Assembly (NCBI RefSeq): GCF_004803815.1
Contig: NZ_CP012544.1
Location: 868,001-932,000, forward strand
Length of the DNA: 64,000 nucleotides
Reading direction: 5' to 3'
From: Campylobacter showae
GTDB taxonomy: Bacteria > Campylobacterota > Campylobacteria > Campylobacterales > Campylobacteraceae
Part shown: positions 23,828 to 32,433 of the stretch, piece by piece
Layout of the letters: each line of letters begins with the position of its first letter
How positions within the stretch are numbered: the stretch's first letter is position 1
Notes under the pieces: generated by a model
Databases searched by the model: none
What the model saw: only the letters and a program-made list of their open reading frames with translations
Told to the model about the DNA's origin: nothing
Made by a program: the position numbers and the translations under genes

Positions 23828-24780
23828 TAGTAAAAAACTCGGTTTAGATAAAGACCGTTTGGCGGCGCGGGGATACGCGTGAGCGGCTTTTGCTCGTAGA
23901 TAGCCTGGCGCAAAAGCTCTTTTGCTTTTAGGAAATTTTCGTCGCGGCAGTTGTTTGCGACTCCGTTTAAATTTGAGTTTTTGGCGTCAAATTTTGAAGC
24001 GACGCACTCGGCTTGTTCGGCGGCCAAATTTACGCTTTCGTGGCTTTTCGTTAGGATATTATCGCGGCTGTTTTTGTTTAAATTTGCGTCCAAATTTGCC
24101 GCCTCTGTGCACTCAAATTTAAACTCCTGCACCTGCGTTTGTCTAAATTTACCGCTTTTGGCAAGCTCAAGCGCCTTTAAAACGCTAGCGACCATGAGGC
24201 GAACCTGGGCGCGCAAAAAGCCGTTTGCTTTAAAAACGATGATTGTTCGCTCGCCGCGTTCGTAGCAAAAAGCCTTTGAGACGCGCCGCACGGGACTTTT
24301 GACGTCGCTGCCAAGCTTCATAAACGCGCTAAAATCATGTTCTCCGACAAAAAGCGCGAGCAGCTCGTTTGCTAAATTTAGGTCAAATTTGGGTATAAAA
24401 GTCTCGTAAGGCGACAAAAAAGGCGAAAACTCGCCGTGATTAATCACGTATCGATATGCACGTGCCGTGGCGTCGTATCGCGGATGAAAGCCATCTTTAA
24501 CGCGGCTTATAAATTTGACGTGAATGGCCGGATGGGCGTGGCGGTTGACGAGTGATCTTAGGCGCACAAAGTCCTTAAAATGCTCGCCGCACTCCACGCA
24601 GGCGACTTGATTGTTTGCGTGCACTCCCTTGTCTGTGCGCGAGCTGGAGATTATTTTGCTAAAGATCCCTACATGCGCTAGGGCTACGCCCAGAGCGTCC
24701 TCAACGCCATTTTCGTGCGGCTGGGTCTGCGAGCCCTGAAATTTCGACCCGTCGTAGCTAAAAACGAGTTTAAGACGCAC
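23827..24780 (-). CDS. truA: tRNA pseudouridine(38-40) synthase TruA with internal insertion
   Basis: Converts uridines 38-40 of the anticodon arm to pseudouridine. GTG start at 24780 directly follows the lptF-type stop. Catalytic Asp50 is in SSSRTDKGVHA; KDGFHPRYDATARAYRY and FLRAQVRLMVASV are further family blocks, and the C-terminus RIPAPPNGLYLNRVFY is complete. Between residues about 212 and 282 lies an extra segment rich in Asn, Ala, Glu and Lys; TruA in C. jejuni-type bacteria is around 240 residues, here 317. The insert's DNA is built largely of AAATTTG-like words. The enzyme probably still folds, with the insert as a surface loop. Confidence 0.88.
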   Translation of the reverse strand: MRLKLVFSYDGSKFQGSQTQPHENGVEDALGVALAHVGIFSKIISSSRTDKGVHANNQVACVECGEHFKDFVRLRSLVNRHAHPAIHVKFISRVKDGFHPRYDATARAYRYVINHGEFSPFLSPYETFIPKFDLNLANELLALFVGEHDFSAFMKLGSDVKSPVRRVSKAFCYERGERTIIVFKANGFLRAQVRLMVASVLKALELAKSGKFRQTQVQEFKFECTEAANLDANLNKNSRDNILTKSHESVNLAAEQAECVASKFDAKNSNLNGVANNCRDENFLKAKELLRQAIYEQKPLTRIPAPPNGLYLNRVFY

Positions 24781-25806
24781 TTAGTATCTTTTTAAAATTT
24801 TAGCCCTAAAGCTAAAAATCGAGGCAATGAAAAATAACAAAAATATCGCCGCAATCGCGATAAAAACGCGCGAACTAAAGAGCATAATGAGCGTAAAATA
24901 TCCAAACAGCACGCCAAATATCCCAAAATACACAAAGCCTTTTTCGTAGCGGTAAGTCACGATACCAAGGCTCAAGGCAAAAAGCGTCGTCGCTAGCGGA
25001 AAAAGCGCGATGAGAACGTAGGTCGCAAAGTCTTTAGCGCGCTTTTTATCCTCGCTCATTGCCTGCCAATACTGCACAAACGACTTCGTCTGCGCGACGC
25101 TGTCCTCTTGGGCAGTGCTGATTTTCATCGTGCCAAAGTCGGTTTTATGCCACGAGGCGTCTCTCATATCGTAAATTTTACCCTCTGATAGCGTAAACTC
25201 AAGCACGGCGTTATTGTTGGTTAGGCGAGCGTTTTTAGCAAGGACGAATCGGTGTGCGCCTTCTTTTGGCGAATAAAGCGTCACGCCCTCGTAAAGAGTG
25301 CCGTTCTCGTCGCTTTTTTCATTTTGGATAAAGACCATCCAGTCGGAAAATTTTTGCCCGAATTCGGTTGTTTTCAAATTTAGCTTGGCGACGGTTTTTT
25401 TGTACGAGACGAAATTTGAGTTTAGCTCCGCAGCTGTGGGGATCAGTATTATCGCGGTTACAATGAGAAAGATTGAGACCGCGCCACTAACGATTAGGAA
25501 AAATTTAGCGATCCTAACTGGCGAATATCCGAGCGTAAAAAGCACGATGCTCTCGTTTTCGCGAGAAAGTCTGAAAAACATGAGCGCAAGCGATACAAAA
25601 AACGCGATAGGTACGGTAAAAAGCAGCACTCTAGGCAGCATAAACATATAGAGTTTAAAAAGCTCTATAAACGTAATCTCGATGTATGACGTGATACGGG
25701 CAATCTGGATGAAAAACACGATCGACATGATGAGAAAAAGCGTCGCAAATAGCGATGCGAACGTACCTAGGAAGTTTGAGAAAAGATAACGCGCCGTCCT
25801 ATCCAT
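24781..25806 (-). CDS. LPS export permease of the LptF/LptG (YjgP/YjgQ) family
   Basis: One of the two membrane subunits of the LptB2FG transporter that extracts lipopolysaccharide from the inner membrane. 341 residues: spans near residues 12-35, 55-75 and 97-120, a periplasmic jellyroll-like middle (EGVTLYSPKEGAHRFVLAKNARL) and three more spans at the C-terminus. The N-terminal RYLFSNFLGTFASLFATLF is typical. The gene overlaps prepilin peptidase by 8 bp and is followed by truA. It cannot be assigned to LptF or LptG from sequence alone. Confidence 0.8.
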   Translation of the reverse strand: MDRTARYLFSNFLGTFASLFATLFLIMSIVFFIQIARITSYIEITFIELFKLYMFMLPRVLLFTVPIAFFVSLALMFFRLSRENESIVLFTLGYSPVRIAKFFLIVSGAVSIFLIVTAIILIPTAAELNSNFVSYKKTVAKLNLKTTEFGQKFSDWMVFIQNEKSDENGTLYEGVTLYSPKEGAHRFVLAKNARLTNNNAVLEFTLSEGKIYDMRDASWHKTDFGTMKISTAQEDSVAQTKSFVQYWQAMSEDKKRAKDFATYVLIALFPLATTLFALSLGIVTYRYEKGFVYFGIFGVLFGYFTLIMLFSSRVFIAIAAIFLLFFIASIFSFRAKILKRY

Positions 25807-26620
25807 AAATCAGTCCCAATATGTAGATAAACTGCTCCTTAAACGCGTAAACGATGAGCGTGGCAAGGCTCAAAAACGGCACGAAAGGCAGCTCGTATCC
25901 GCGCTTTCGCACTATGACGTAGGCTGGCAGCGTCAGTAGCGCCGAGACATAGATCGCCATGAGGCCGAGCTTGACGCCTAGTATCGCGCCCATAACGCCC
26001 GCGATAAAGATGTCCGCAGAGCCCATGGCTTCGCGCTTGAGAGTCAGGCTAACGACAGCGCGCAGCAGCCAAAAGGCAAACATAAAAATCGCAGCGTTTA
26101 TAAACGAATCAAATGCAAATAAAAGCCCATCCGAGTCAAAAGAGTCGGGCGGATTAAAACCGTAAAGCAGCGAAAATGCAACGCTGGCAAAAAGCAGCGG
26201 ATCGGGAACAGCCTTGTAACGAAAATCGATCAGGCTAAGCGCTAGTAGTAAGATAAAGCAGACGCCAAGCATCGCCGCCTTAAAAATCGCGGCGTAAAAG
26301 CTGTCCGTAAGAGGCTCAAGTCCGTATGTCTCAATGCAATACGCAAGCACGCAAAGCAGGCCGCTAGCAAGCTCAACTAGAGTATACTGAAAGCTGATTT
26401 TTTCGCCGCAAAACGCGCACTTGCCGCGCAAAAACAGCCACGCAAAAATCGGGATGTTATGATACGGCTTTAGCGGAGTTTTGCAGCTTTGGCAGTGCGA
26501 GGCAGGGAAATTTATGCTCTCGCCGCGCGGCATGCGGTAGATCAGGACGTTGCTAAAACTGCCGACTACGGCGCCCAAGATAAAAAATAATAAAATAAAA
26601 AATACAACGGCGAAAATCAT
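25799..26620 (-). CDS. Prepilin peptidase / N-methyltransferase (PilD type)
   Basis: Cleaves the leader of type II-secretion/competence pseudopilins. 273 residues, about eight membrane spans. The N-terminal zinc-like site has both Cys pairs, CQSC at residues about 41-44 and CAFC about 67-70. Catalytic Asp 1 is in SLIDFRYKAVPD; the second is in GSAD, where the family consensus is GxGD, so one Gly is replaced by Ala. In C. jejuni the counterpart, in the same gene neighbourhood, serves natural transformation. It heads a leftward set with lptF/G and truA. Confidence 0.85.
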   Translation of the reverse strand: MIFAVVFFILLFFILGAVVGSFSNVLIYRMPRGESINFPASHCQSCKTPLKPYHNIPIFAWLFLRGKCAFCGEKISFQYTLVELASGLLCVLAYCIETYGLEPLTDSFYAAIFKAAMLGVCFILLLALSLIDFRYKAVPDPLLFASVAFSLLYGFNPPDSFDSDGLLFAFDSFINAAIFMFAFWLLRAVVSLTLKREAMGSADIFIAGVMGAILGVKLGLMAIYVSALLTLPAYVIVRKRGYELPFVPFLSLATLIVYAFKEQFIYILGLIYG

Positions 26621-26962
26621 AACTCTCCTAATTTAATTTATAATGCATTTGGCTGCTTGCGGTTGTTTTTGAGCTAGCGGCGACGTTTTTAAGTAATGTT
26701 TGTGCAAATTTGCCGCACGATTTGAGCTAAAATTTGACTCGTTATTTGCGCCGCAAAAAAGCATAAAACACAAAATTTAAAGGCGATTTTAGCGAAATAT
26801 TGCCTTGAATGATTTTAAATTTAAAGATTTCGGTTCAAAATTTATGCAAAACGGCGTTGCGGAAAGGCTTTTATTTGTCAAATTTAAACGCATTTTTCGG
26901 CAAACTAATCAAATAAAATGACGTAAATTTAAAAAGACAGAGGCAGCCAAAAACATCAAATT
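26621..26962. other. Gene-free 342-bp stretch
   Basis: No convincing gene or RNA. It is full of the host word AAATTT and its neighbours. Short frames (25-35 codons) occur on the plus strand but have no ribosome site. It contains the promoter region of the prepilin peptidase. Confidence 0.4.
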
Positions 26963-27664
26963 TTAAAGTCCGCCAAATCTTCTATCTTTTTTCTTAAACT
27001 TAGCCGTTATCTGGGCTAGCTCCTCGCGCGTGAAATCTGGCCAAAGCGTAGGCGTAAAGGCAAACTCGGCGTAGCTAGCTTGCCAAAGCATGAAATTTGA
27101 CAGTCTTTGCTCGCCACCCGTGCGCACTAGAAGGTCGATGGGCACGGACTCATCGAGGCAGGCTTGCAGGCTATCTTCGCTTAAATTTAGGGCTAGGTTT
27201 TGGGCGTCAAACTCTCCGCCGTTTTTTTCGCAAAATCTCCTAAAAGCTCTTAAAATTTCATCTTTAGCGCCATAGTTTAGCGCCAAATTTAGCTTTAGCC
27301 TAGAGTTTTGCGCGGTTGCGTTTTTGATATCAGCTATCTCGTTTTTTAGCTTATCGCTTAGCGGACTTTCGTTGCCGATAACGTTAAATTTGATGCCGTT
27401 TTTGATAAAACTATCGTGTTTTGAGAGTAAAAATTTATGCAAAAGCTCCATCAAAAACGCCACTTCGCTCTTTGGACGCTTCCAGTTTTCGGTGCTAAAT
27501 GCATAAAGGCTCAGCACCGCCACGCCCTCGTCGATACAAAACTCGCACATCTGCTCCACGACGTTCGCGCCCGTTTCGTGCCCTTTTGTACGTAGCAAAC
27601 CGCGGCGCTTAGCCCATCTGCCGTTGCCGTCCATTATGATAGCTAGGTGATTTAGCTCGTTCAT
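26963..27664 (-). CDS. uppS: Undecaprenyl diphosphate synthase
   Basis: Makes the C55 lipid carrier for peptidoglycan and surface glycans from farnesyl and isopentenyl diphosphate. 233 residues, standard length. Catalytic loop IMDGNGRWAKRRG with Asp at position 11 or so, then LYAFSTENWKRP, and the C-terminal DLLVRTGGEQRLSNFMLWQASYAEF substrate-binding motif are complete. One base separates it from the preceding hypothetical gene. It belongs to a precursor-synthesis operon with glmU and coaBC. Confidence 0.93.
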   Translation of the reverse strand: MNELNHLAIIMDGNGRWAKRRGLLRTKGHETGANVVEQMCEFCIDEGVAVLSLYAFSTENWKRPKSEVAFLMELLHKFLLSKHDSFIKNGIKFNVIGNESPLSDKLKNEIADIKNATAQNSRLKLNLALNYGAKDEILRAFRRFCEKNGGEFDAQNLALNLSEDSLQACLDESVPIDLLVRTGGEQRLSNFMLWQASYAEFAFTPTLWPDFTREELAQITAKFKKKDRRFGGL

Positions 27665-27665
27665 T

Positions 27666-28346
27666 TTAGCCCTTAAAATCGATTATTTTGCCGCTTAGAT
27701 CAAAAAAAGCGGCGATGTTTTGCGTCGTTTGCGCTTCGCAGTCAAATTCATTTCGCAAAAGCCTAGCGACCTTGTCAAACGGCGTTTGGGCGTTAATTAT
27801 TTGAGCGCCTTTTAGCGTAAAAATAATCGGAGCGAAATTTGAAAAAATAAGGTAAATTTGACTCGTCCGGGCGCCGTCAAATTTCATCTGAAAAACCCCT
27901 TTTGCACCGTTATAAACAAACGAAATATTAATGATATTTTTTTGTAGCGCAAGCAGCATTTGAGCTAGACTTTCAAATGATTCCCGCGAGTCTGCCGCGC
28001 TAAGGCCGTTAAATATATATTCATAAAACCAGTTTAGATCGGACTCGCTTATAAGCCTTTCTATTAGGGCCAGTCCGTCGGGCGCAGCGTAGGCTAAATT
28101 TGGTTTTTTAAAGAGATTTCTTATCACGATATTTTCGGTGCCGCTCGCGATCTCGCCCCAGTATTCGCCCTCCACGTCGAGGCTTTTCATACTTTTGGTG
28201 CTTAGGATTTTGTTGCCCATTTTGAGATTGTAGCGATTGTAGCCCGTCTTTTCGGCGACTTTGATGCTGATTGGCAGGCTCGCGTTTAGAGCCGTGCCCG
28301 CGTCGCCGCTTGCGATTTTTTGCACTCGTGAGACGGGATTTATCAT
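27666..28346 (-). CDS. Hypothetical protein between coaBC and uppS
   Basis: 226 residues, no signal peptide or membrane span, no family I can name. The N-terminus MINPVSRVQKIASGDAG is polar, the middle (ALIERLISESDLNWFYEYIFNGL) helical and the end strand-like. It overlaps coaBC by 4 bp (ATGA). The same slot between these genes is occupied by a hypothetical gene in C. jejuni as I recall it, so it is probably conserved in the genus. Confidence 0.7.
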   Translation of the reverse strand: MINPVSRVQKIASGDAGTALNASLPISIKVAEKTGYNRYNLKMGNKILSTKSMKSLDVEGEYWGEIASGTENIVIRNLFKKPNLAYAAPDGLALIERLISESDLNWFYEYIFNGLSAADSRESFESLAQMLLALQKNIINISFVYNGAKGVFQMKFDGARTSQIYLIFSNFAPIIFTLKGAQIINAQTPFDKVARLLRNEFDCEAQTTQNIAAFFDLSGKIIDFKG

Positions 28347-29518
28347 AGCTTGCTTGCTAAATTTACGATTTGGCGCGCCGCGTCCTCTTTGGATGTTAGC
28401 GCGATATTTTGCGCGTCACGGCTCGTTATAAAGGTGATTTGCGTGCTATCAGAGCCAAAATTTACATCGCCGCCCAGCACGTTTAGGCAAACGGCGTCAA
28501 GGCTCTTTTTCTCAAGCATATTTTTTGCATTTTGCATAGCGTTTGCGCCGTCCATTTCCATTTTAAAACCGATTTTTTTGACATTTTTAAAACCCGCCAG
28601 AGAGCCCAAAACATCCTCGTTTTGCGCGAGTTCTAGCGTCCAGATTTCGCCTAAATTTTGCTTTTTTAGCTTGCCTTCAAATTTTGTTTTTGGAGCGTAA
28701 TCGCTAACCGCAGCCGCCATCGCGAGCAAATTTGCGTCCGTCAAATTTGCGCGTAGCAGCTCTTTTAGCTCCGCCGAGCTTTGAAATTTGAGCGTTATAT
28801 AGGGCGCGTTTGCCGTCTCAAAGCTAGCTATCAGCGTCACGTCCGCGCCCGCGTAGTAAAAGGCGCCCGCCAGCGCTTTTGCCATCTTGCCGCTAGATAG
28901 ATTCGTCACGGCTCTTACGTCGTCGATCTTTTCGCTCGTAGCGCCACCCGTTACGATCACCTTTTGTCCTTTAAATTTTGGCTCTGTTAGCATTCTTTTG
29001 GTTTCGTAGATGATCGTAGAAACGTCTGCCAGTGCGCCTTTACCGACGTCGCCGCAGGCTAGGGTTTTTTCTACCGGTTCGATAAATCTCGCGCCGTTTG
29101 CCGCTAAAAACTCGAAATTTTTGCGCGTAGAGAAGTGATTTAGCATTTTGTCGTTGGCTGCAGGCGCGATGAGTAGGGGAGCCGGGCTAGCGATCAGAGT
29201 CTGCATAAAGACGTTATCGCAAATGCCGCTTGCAAGCTTGTTTATCGTATTTACGCTTGCGGGCGCGATGAGGATTAGATCGGTTTTGGCGTAGGCGATG
29301 TGATTTAGTCCTTCCTGCCAGTTTTCAGTGCGCGAGGTTAAAATTTTATGCTCGCACAGCGCTTCAAAGCCCGCTTCAGAGCAAAATTTGAGCGCTCCTT
29401 CGCTAAGCATAACCCGCACGTCCGCGCCCTCTTTTTTTAGCGCGGATAAAATTTCATAAGCTTTATAAAACGCGATACTGCCGCAAACCGCAAGCAAAAT
29501 TTTTTTATTTTTTAGCAT
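28343..29518 (-). CDS. coaBC: Bifunctional phosphopantothenoylcysteine synthetase/decarboxylase
   Basis: Two successive steps of coenzyme A synthesis. Residues 1-180 are the flavin decarboxylase CoaC: LLAVCGSIAFYKAYEI, the catalytic-type SGICDNVFMQTLI and PAANDKMLNHFSTRKN. From about 185 the CTP-dependent synthetase CoaB: VIVTGGATSEKIDDVRAVTNLSSGKMAKALA, then LAMAAAVSDYAPK and KKIGFKMEM. 391 residues, full length. Its start overlaps the end of glmU by 14 bp and its end overlaps the next gene by 4 bp. Confidence 0.94.
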   Translation of the reverse strand: MLKNKKILLAVCGSIAFYKAYEILSALKKEGADVRVMLSEGALKFCSEAGFEALCEHKILTSRTENWQEGLNHIAYAKTDLILIAPASVNTINKLASGICDNVFMQTLIASPAPLLIAPAANDKMLNHFSTRKNFEFLAANGARFIEPVEKTLACGDVGKGALADVSTIIYETKRMLTEPKFKGQKVIVTGGATSEKIDDVRAVTNLSSGKMAKALAGAFYYAGADVTLIASFETANAPYITLKFQSSAELKELLRANLTDANLLAMAAAVSDYAPKTKFEGKLKKQNLGEIWTLELAQNEDVLGSLAGFKNVKKIGFKMEMDGANAMQNAKNMLEKKSLDAVCLNVLGGDVNFGSDSTQITFITSRDAQNIALTSKEDAARQIVNLASKL

Positions 29519-30827
29519 TTTCGTCGCCGCTTTTTGCGCCGTTAAAAAATTTATAAAAAAAGCCTTCTTTATTTACCTGTTTCGTGCGGCTGATGGCTAG
29601 CGCGCCACTTGGTACGTCGCTAGTTACGGTGCTTCCTGCGGCGATTAGCACGTCGTCGCCGACTTTTACGGGAGATATGAGCTGGGTGTCCGAGCCGATA
29701 AAGACGTTTTTGCCGATTATCGTTTTGTGCTTAGCTTTGCCGTCGTAGTTGCACGTGATGGTGCCGCAGCCTACGTTTGTGCCCTGGTCGATCTCGCAGT
29801 CGCCAAGATAGCTTAGATGGCCTGCTTTGACGCCGTTTAGCCTGGCTGCTTTTAGCTCGACGAAATTTCCGATGTGAGTGTTTTTGATCTCGCATTTTGG
29901 ACGCAGGTGCGCTAGAGGGCCGACGTCCGAGTCCTCGACGACGGAGTTTTCTACGACCGAGCCGCTTTTGATGACGGAGTTTTTGATGAGACACTCTCCG
30001 ATGACGCTTACGTTTTCTTCGATTACGCATTCGCCTTCAAATTTTGCTCTAGAGTCGATGTAAATGCTATTAGGCAGACGCATTAGTACGCCCGCTTTCA
30101 TCAAATTTTTCTTGATCTCCTCCTGCATCAAATTTTCTGCTATGCTGAGCTGAAATTTATCGTTTATACCCATGAAATTTTGCTCTTCGACGCTGATGGC
30201 CCAGCACTTTAAGCCGCGCTCGTTTGCGATTTTTATCGCGTCGGTTAGGTAAAATTCTTTCTGCGAGTTTTTGTTGCCGATGAGAGGCAAAATTTCGCGT
30301 AAAACTTCGCTTTTAAAGCAGTAGCAACCGGCATTTGCGCTTTTTATCATTTTTTGCGTCTCGGTCGCGTCTTTTTGCTCGACGATGGCTTCTGCTTTGC
30401 CGTTATTTATGATGACGCGGCCGTATCCGTAGGGGTCTGTCGCCTCAAAAACGCTTAGCGCGATGTCTGAGTTGCCCGCGCTTAGGCGGATTAGGTCGTT
30501 AGTTTTTATAAGCGGCATATCTCCGCACAAAATCAGCGTTTTTTCGCTATTTAGAGGGATGTTTTTTAGCGCGCCCGCAGTGCCCGGGAACTCTTTTAAA
30601 TTTTGTTCGTAAATTTTAGTTTGAGGGAAAATTTCTTTGATTTTGGCTCCCACTAGCTCTTTTTGATAGCTCAAAACCACGCTCACGTCGCTACTGATCT
30701 CATAAGCCTTGCGCAAAATATGGATAATCATCGGCTCTCCGCAAAGCTCGAAAAGCACCTTTGGTTTGGTTGATTTCATCCTCGTGCCAAGCCCCGCGGC
30801 AAGCACCACTACGCCGATATCGCTCAT
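29505..30827 (-). CDS. glmU: Bifunctional UDP-N-acetylglucosamine pyrophosphorylase / glucosamine-1-phosphate acetyltransferase
   Basis: Makes UDP-GlcNAc for peptidoglycan and LPS. The N-terminal uridyltransferase has VVLAAGLGTRMKSTKPKVL and LCGDMPLI; the C-terminal acetyltransferase is a left-handed beta helix of hexapeptide repeats (residues about 245-420) with HLRPKCEIKNTHIGNFVELK and GCGTITCNYDGKAKHKTIIG. 440 residues, normal. First gene of the leftward glmU-coaBC-hypothetical-uppS operon; it diverges from the PepSY gene. Confidence 0.95.
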   Translation of the reverse strand: MSDIGVVVLAAGLGTRMKSTKPKVLFELCGEPMIIHILRKAYEISSDVSVVLSYQKELVGAKIKEIFPQTKIYEQNLKEFPGTAGALKNIPLNSEKTLILCGDMPLIKTNDLIRLSAGNSDIALSVFEATDPYGYGRVIINNGKAEAIVEQKDATETQKMIKSANAGCYCFKSEVLREILPLIGNKNSQKEFYLTDAIKIANERGLKCWAISVEEQNFMGINDKFQLSIAENLMQEEIKKNLMKAGVLMRLPNSIYIDSRAKFEGECVIEENVSVIGECLIKNSVIKSGSVVENSVVEDSDVGPLAHLRPKCEIKNTHIGNFVELKAARLNGVKAGHLSYLGDCEIDQGTNVGCGTITCNYDGKAKHKTIIGKNVFIGSDTQLISPVKVGDDVLIAAGSTVTSDVPSGALAISRTKQVNKEGFFYKFFNGAKSGDENAKK

Positions 30828-30882
30828 CTTTTTTCCTTGTTTAAATTTGAGCGATTTTATCTCAAATTTGCTAAATGCGCGA

Positions 30883-30921
30883 TTAATGCTTTTTTGGACT
30901 TAACAATTTCTTAAGCATTAA
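30883..30921. promoter_or_regulatory. Inverted repeat in the PepSY promoter region
   Basis: TTAATGCTT (30883-30891) and AAGCATTAA (30913-30921) are exact complements, 21 bp apart, immediately before the TATAAT at 30926. Position suggests an operator between the divergent glmU and PepSY genes. The regulator is unknown. Confidence 0.4.
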
Positions 30922-30925
30922 CTTA

Positions 30926-30931
30926 TATAAT
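30926..30931 (+). promoter_or_regulatory. -10 box (TATAAT) of the PepSY gene
   Basis: Exact TATAAT about 45 bp before the preferred TTG start at 30976. Confidence 0.5.
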
Positions 30932-30975
30932 CACGGCCTTTGAATATAATCAAAATCAAATTTAAAGGATGTAAC

Positions 30976-32127
30976 TTGCTTTCATTTTTAAAAAAGGCTT
31001 TAAGAAGAAATCAGTTTTTGTTTAATCTCCACCTGATTTTATCGATTATTTTTGCCGTTCCGCTACTCGTTATCGGCGTTACGGGCGCGATTTTGTCGTA
31101 TCAGCATGAGCTTGATGATCTCATAAATTTAAACGCTCCCAAAGTGGAAAAAACGGGCGAAATGCTAAGCGCGGAAAAAATCCTGCAAGGCTTTAGCGAG
31201 CAAACGGGCGTTAAACAGCCGGCAAGGCTCGTGCTACCTAAAAGCGAAAACGAAGCGGTCAAAATTTATGCTAGTGGTAGCGACGCCTATCTGGTCGATC
31301 CGTATACCGCGCAGATCATCGGCAAGGACTATGGATTCGCCTTTGTTCGCACCGTAATGTCGCTGCACCGAAATTTGGGCTTTGCGCTAACTGGCAACAA
31401 AACCGTGGGCGAGGTCGGCAAGCAGATCGTAGGCGCTAGTACGGTCGCGATGATAGTGCTCGTGATAAGCGGCGTTTGGCTACATTTCCCGAGACTAAAA
31501 CGCAAATTTGCCGAGGCGATAAAGCCAAATTTTAAACTCAAAAAATACGCCCTTTTTCACAACCTGCACACGAGTCTGGGCGCCCTAAGCGCGGTGATCT
31601 ATCTCATCGTCTGCTTAACTGGGCTCATGTGGTCGTATCGCTGGTATAACGGCGCGGTGATGGAGCTTTTCGTTAGCGAGCAAAATTTGCCAAAAGAGAC
31701 CGCGCAAAAAGACGGAGCGCCCGCAAAAGCAGAGGGTAAAAAGAACGCCGAGTATAAATTTAGCGATGTACAGAAGGCTTATGAGATATTCAGATCAAGC
31801 GGCATAGAGTATAAGGAATTTAGCCTGATGCTCGCGGCCGGAGATAAGATAAACGTCAGATACTACGAGCCGGACGCGCCTAGCACCGCTCGTCCGAAAA
31901 TGACCGCCGTAAACGTAAAAGAGGGCAAGATGGCTGAGCAAAAGCAAACCGATGGCATAACCATAGGTATGGTAAAAAGCACGAACTATCAGTTGCACAC
32001 GGGGTATTTTTTCGGGCTTGCGGGTAAAATTTTGTGGTCGGTCGTTTCGCTTTTGATGGCGCTTTTTATCTTTAGCGGCTTTTATATGACGGCAAAAAGG
32101 GCGTTTAAGCCAAAAAAGCCTAGTTAA
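30976..32127 (+). CDS. PepSY-associated membrane protein (iron-reductase-like)
   Basis: Inner-membrane protein of the PepSY-TM family, often linked to siderophore uptake or ferric reduction. I place the start at TTG 30976, eight bases after AAAGGA, giving 383 residues; an upstream in-frame TTG at 30940 lacks a ribosome site. Spans: LHLILSIIFAVPLLVIGVTGAILSY near the start, VAMIVLVISGVWLHF in the middle, ALSAVIYLIVCLTGLMWSY, and a final LWSVVSLLMALFIFSGFYM. The PepSY-like periplasmic part lies between the first two. It is alone in its transcript and similar in plan to the gene at 40671. Confidence 0.75.
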   Translation: MLSFLKKALRRNQFLFNLHLILSIIFAVPLLVIGVTGAILSYQHELDDLINLNAPKVEKTGEMLSAEKILQGFSEQTGVKQPARLVLPKSENEAVKIYASGSDAYLVDPYTAQIIGKDYGFAFVRTVMSLHRNLGFALTGNKTVGEVGKQIVGASTVAMIVLVISGVWLHFPRLKRKFAEAIKPNFKLKKYALFHNLHTSLGALSAVIYLIVCLTGLMWSYRWYNGAVMELFVSEQNLPKETAQKDGAPAKAEGKKNAEYKFSDVQKAYEIFRSSGIEYKEFSLMLAAGDKINVRYYEPDAPSTARPKMTAVNVKEGKMAEQKQTDGITIGMVKSTNYQLHTGYFFGLAGKILWSVVSLLMALFIFSGFYMTAKRAFKPKKPS

Positions 32128-32433
32128 ATTTGCCCTTTACGTTACGCGTGCGAGCGATAAATTTGCCAAATTTGCTCTTGCCGCAAGACGCTACCTTTTG
32201 TTTTTGTTTAAAATTTCGCTTTGCTTTTTAAATCAAATTTTTAGAAAAAATTAGCATTTAAATTTGGTCAAGAAAAGTGCCAAAAAAACGAAATATGACC
32301 AAAAATGCAAAATTTGAAAAAATTTATGCCGATTTGGAACGCCTTTTGCAAAAAGCTAATCTAAGTTTAACTGTTTTTTCAACTAAAAAAAAACTAAAAT
32401 ACAAACTAAAATTTTTAAATAGAAAGTTGCAAG
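32128..32433. other. Gene-free 306-bp stretch before motA
   Basis: No gene seen. It holds the sigma-54-like site at 32335 and A-rich leader sequence for motA. Confidence 0.5.
32335..32350 (+). promoter_or_regulatory. Sigma-54-like promoter before motA
   Basis: TGGAAC, five bases, TTGCA fits the -24/-12 consensus with one difference, the same variant hexamer as before flgL. It is 84 bp upstream of the motA ATG. It suggests that motAB, and perhaps fliP, join the RpoN flagellar class. Confidence 0.6.

Noticed and set aside
26800-26930. Small plus-strand frames of 25-35 codons before uppS
   Set aside because: No ribosome sites, composition is intergenic and rich in AAATTT.
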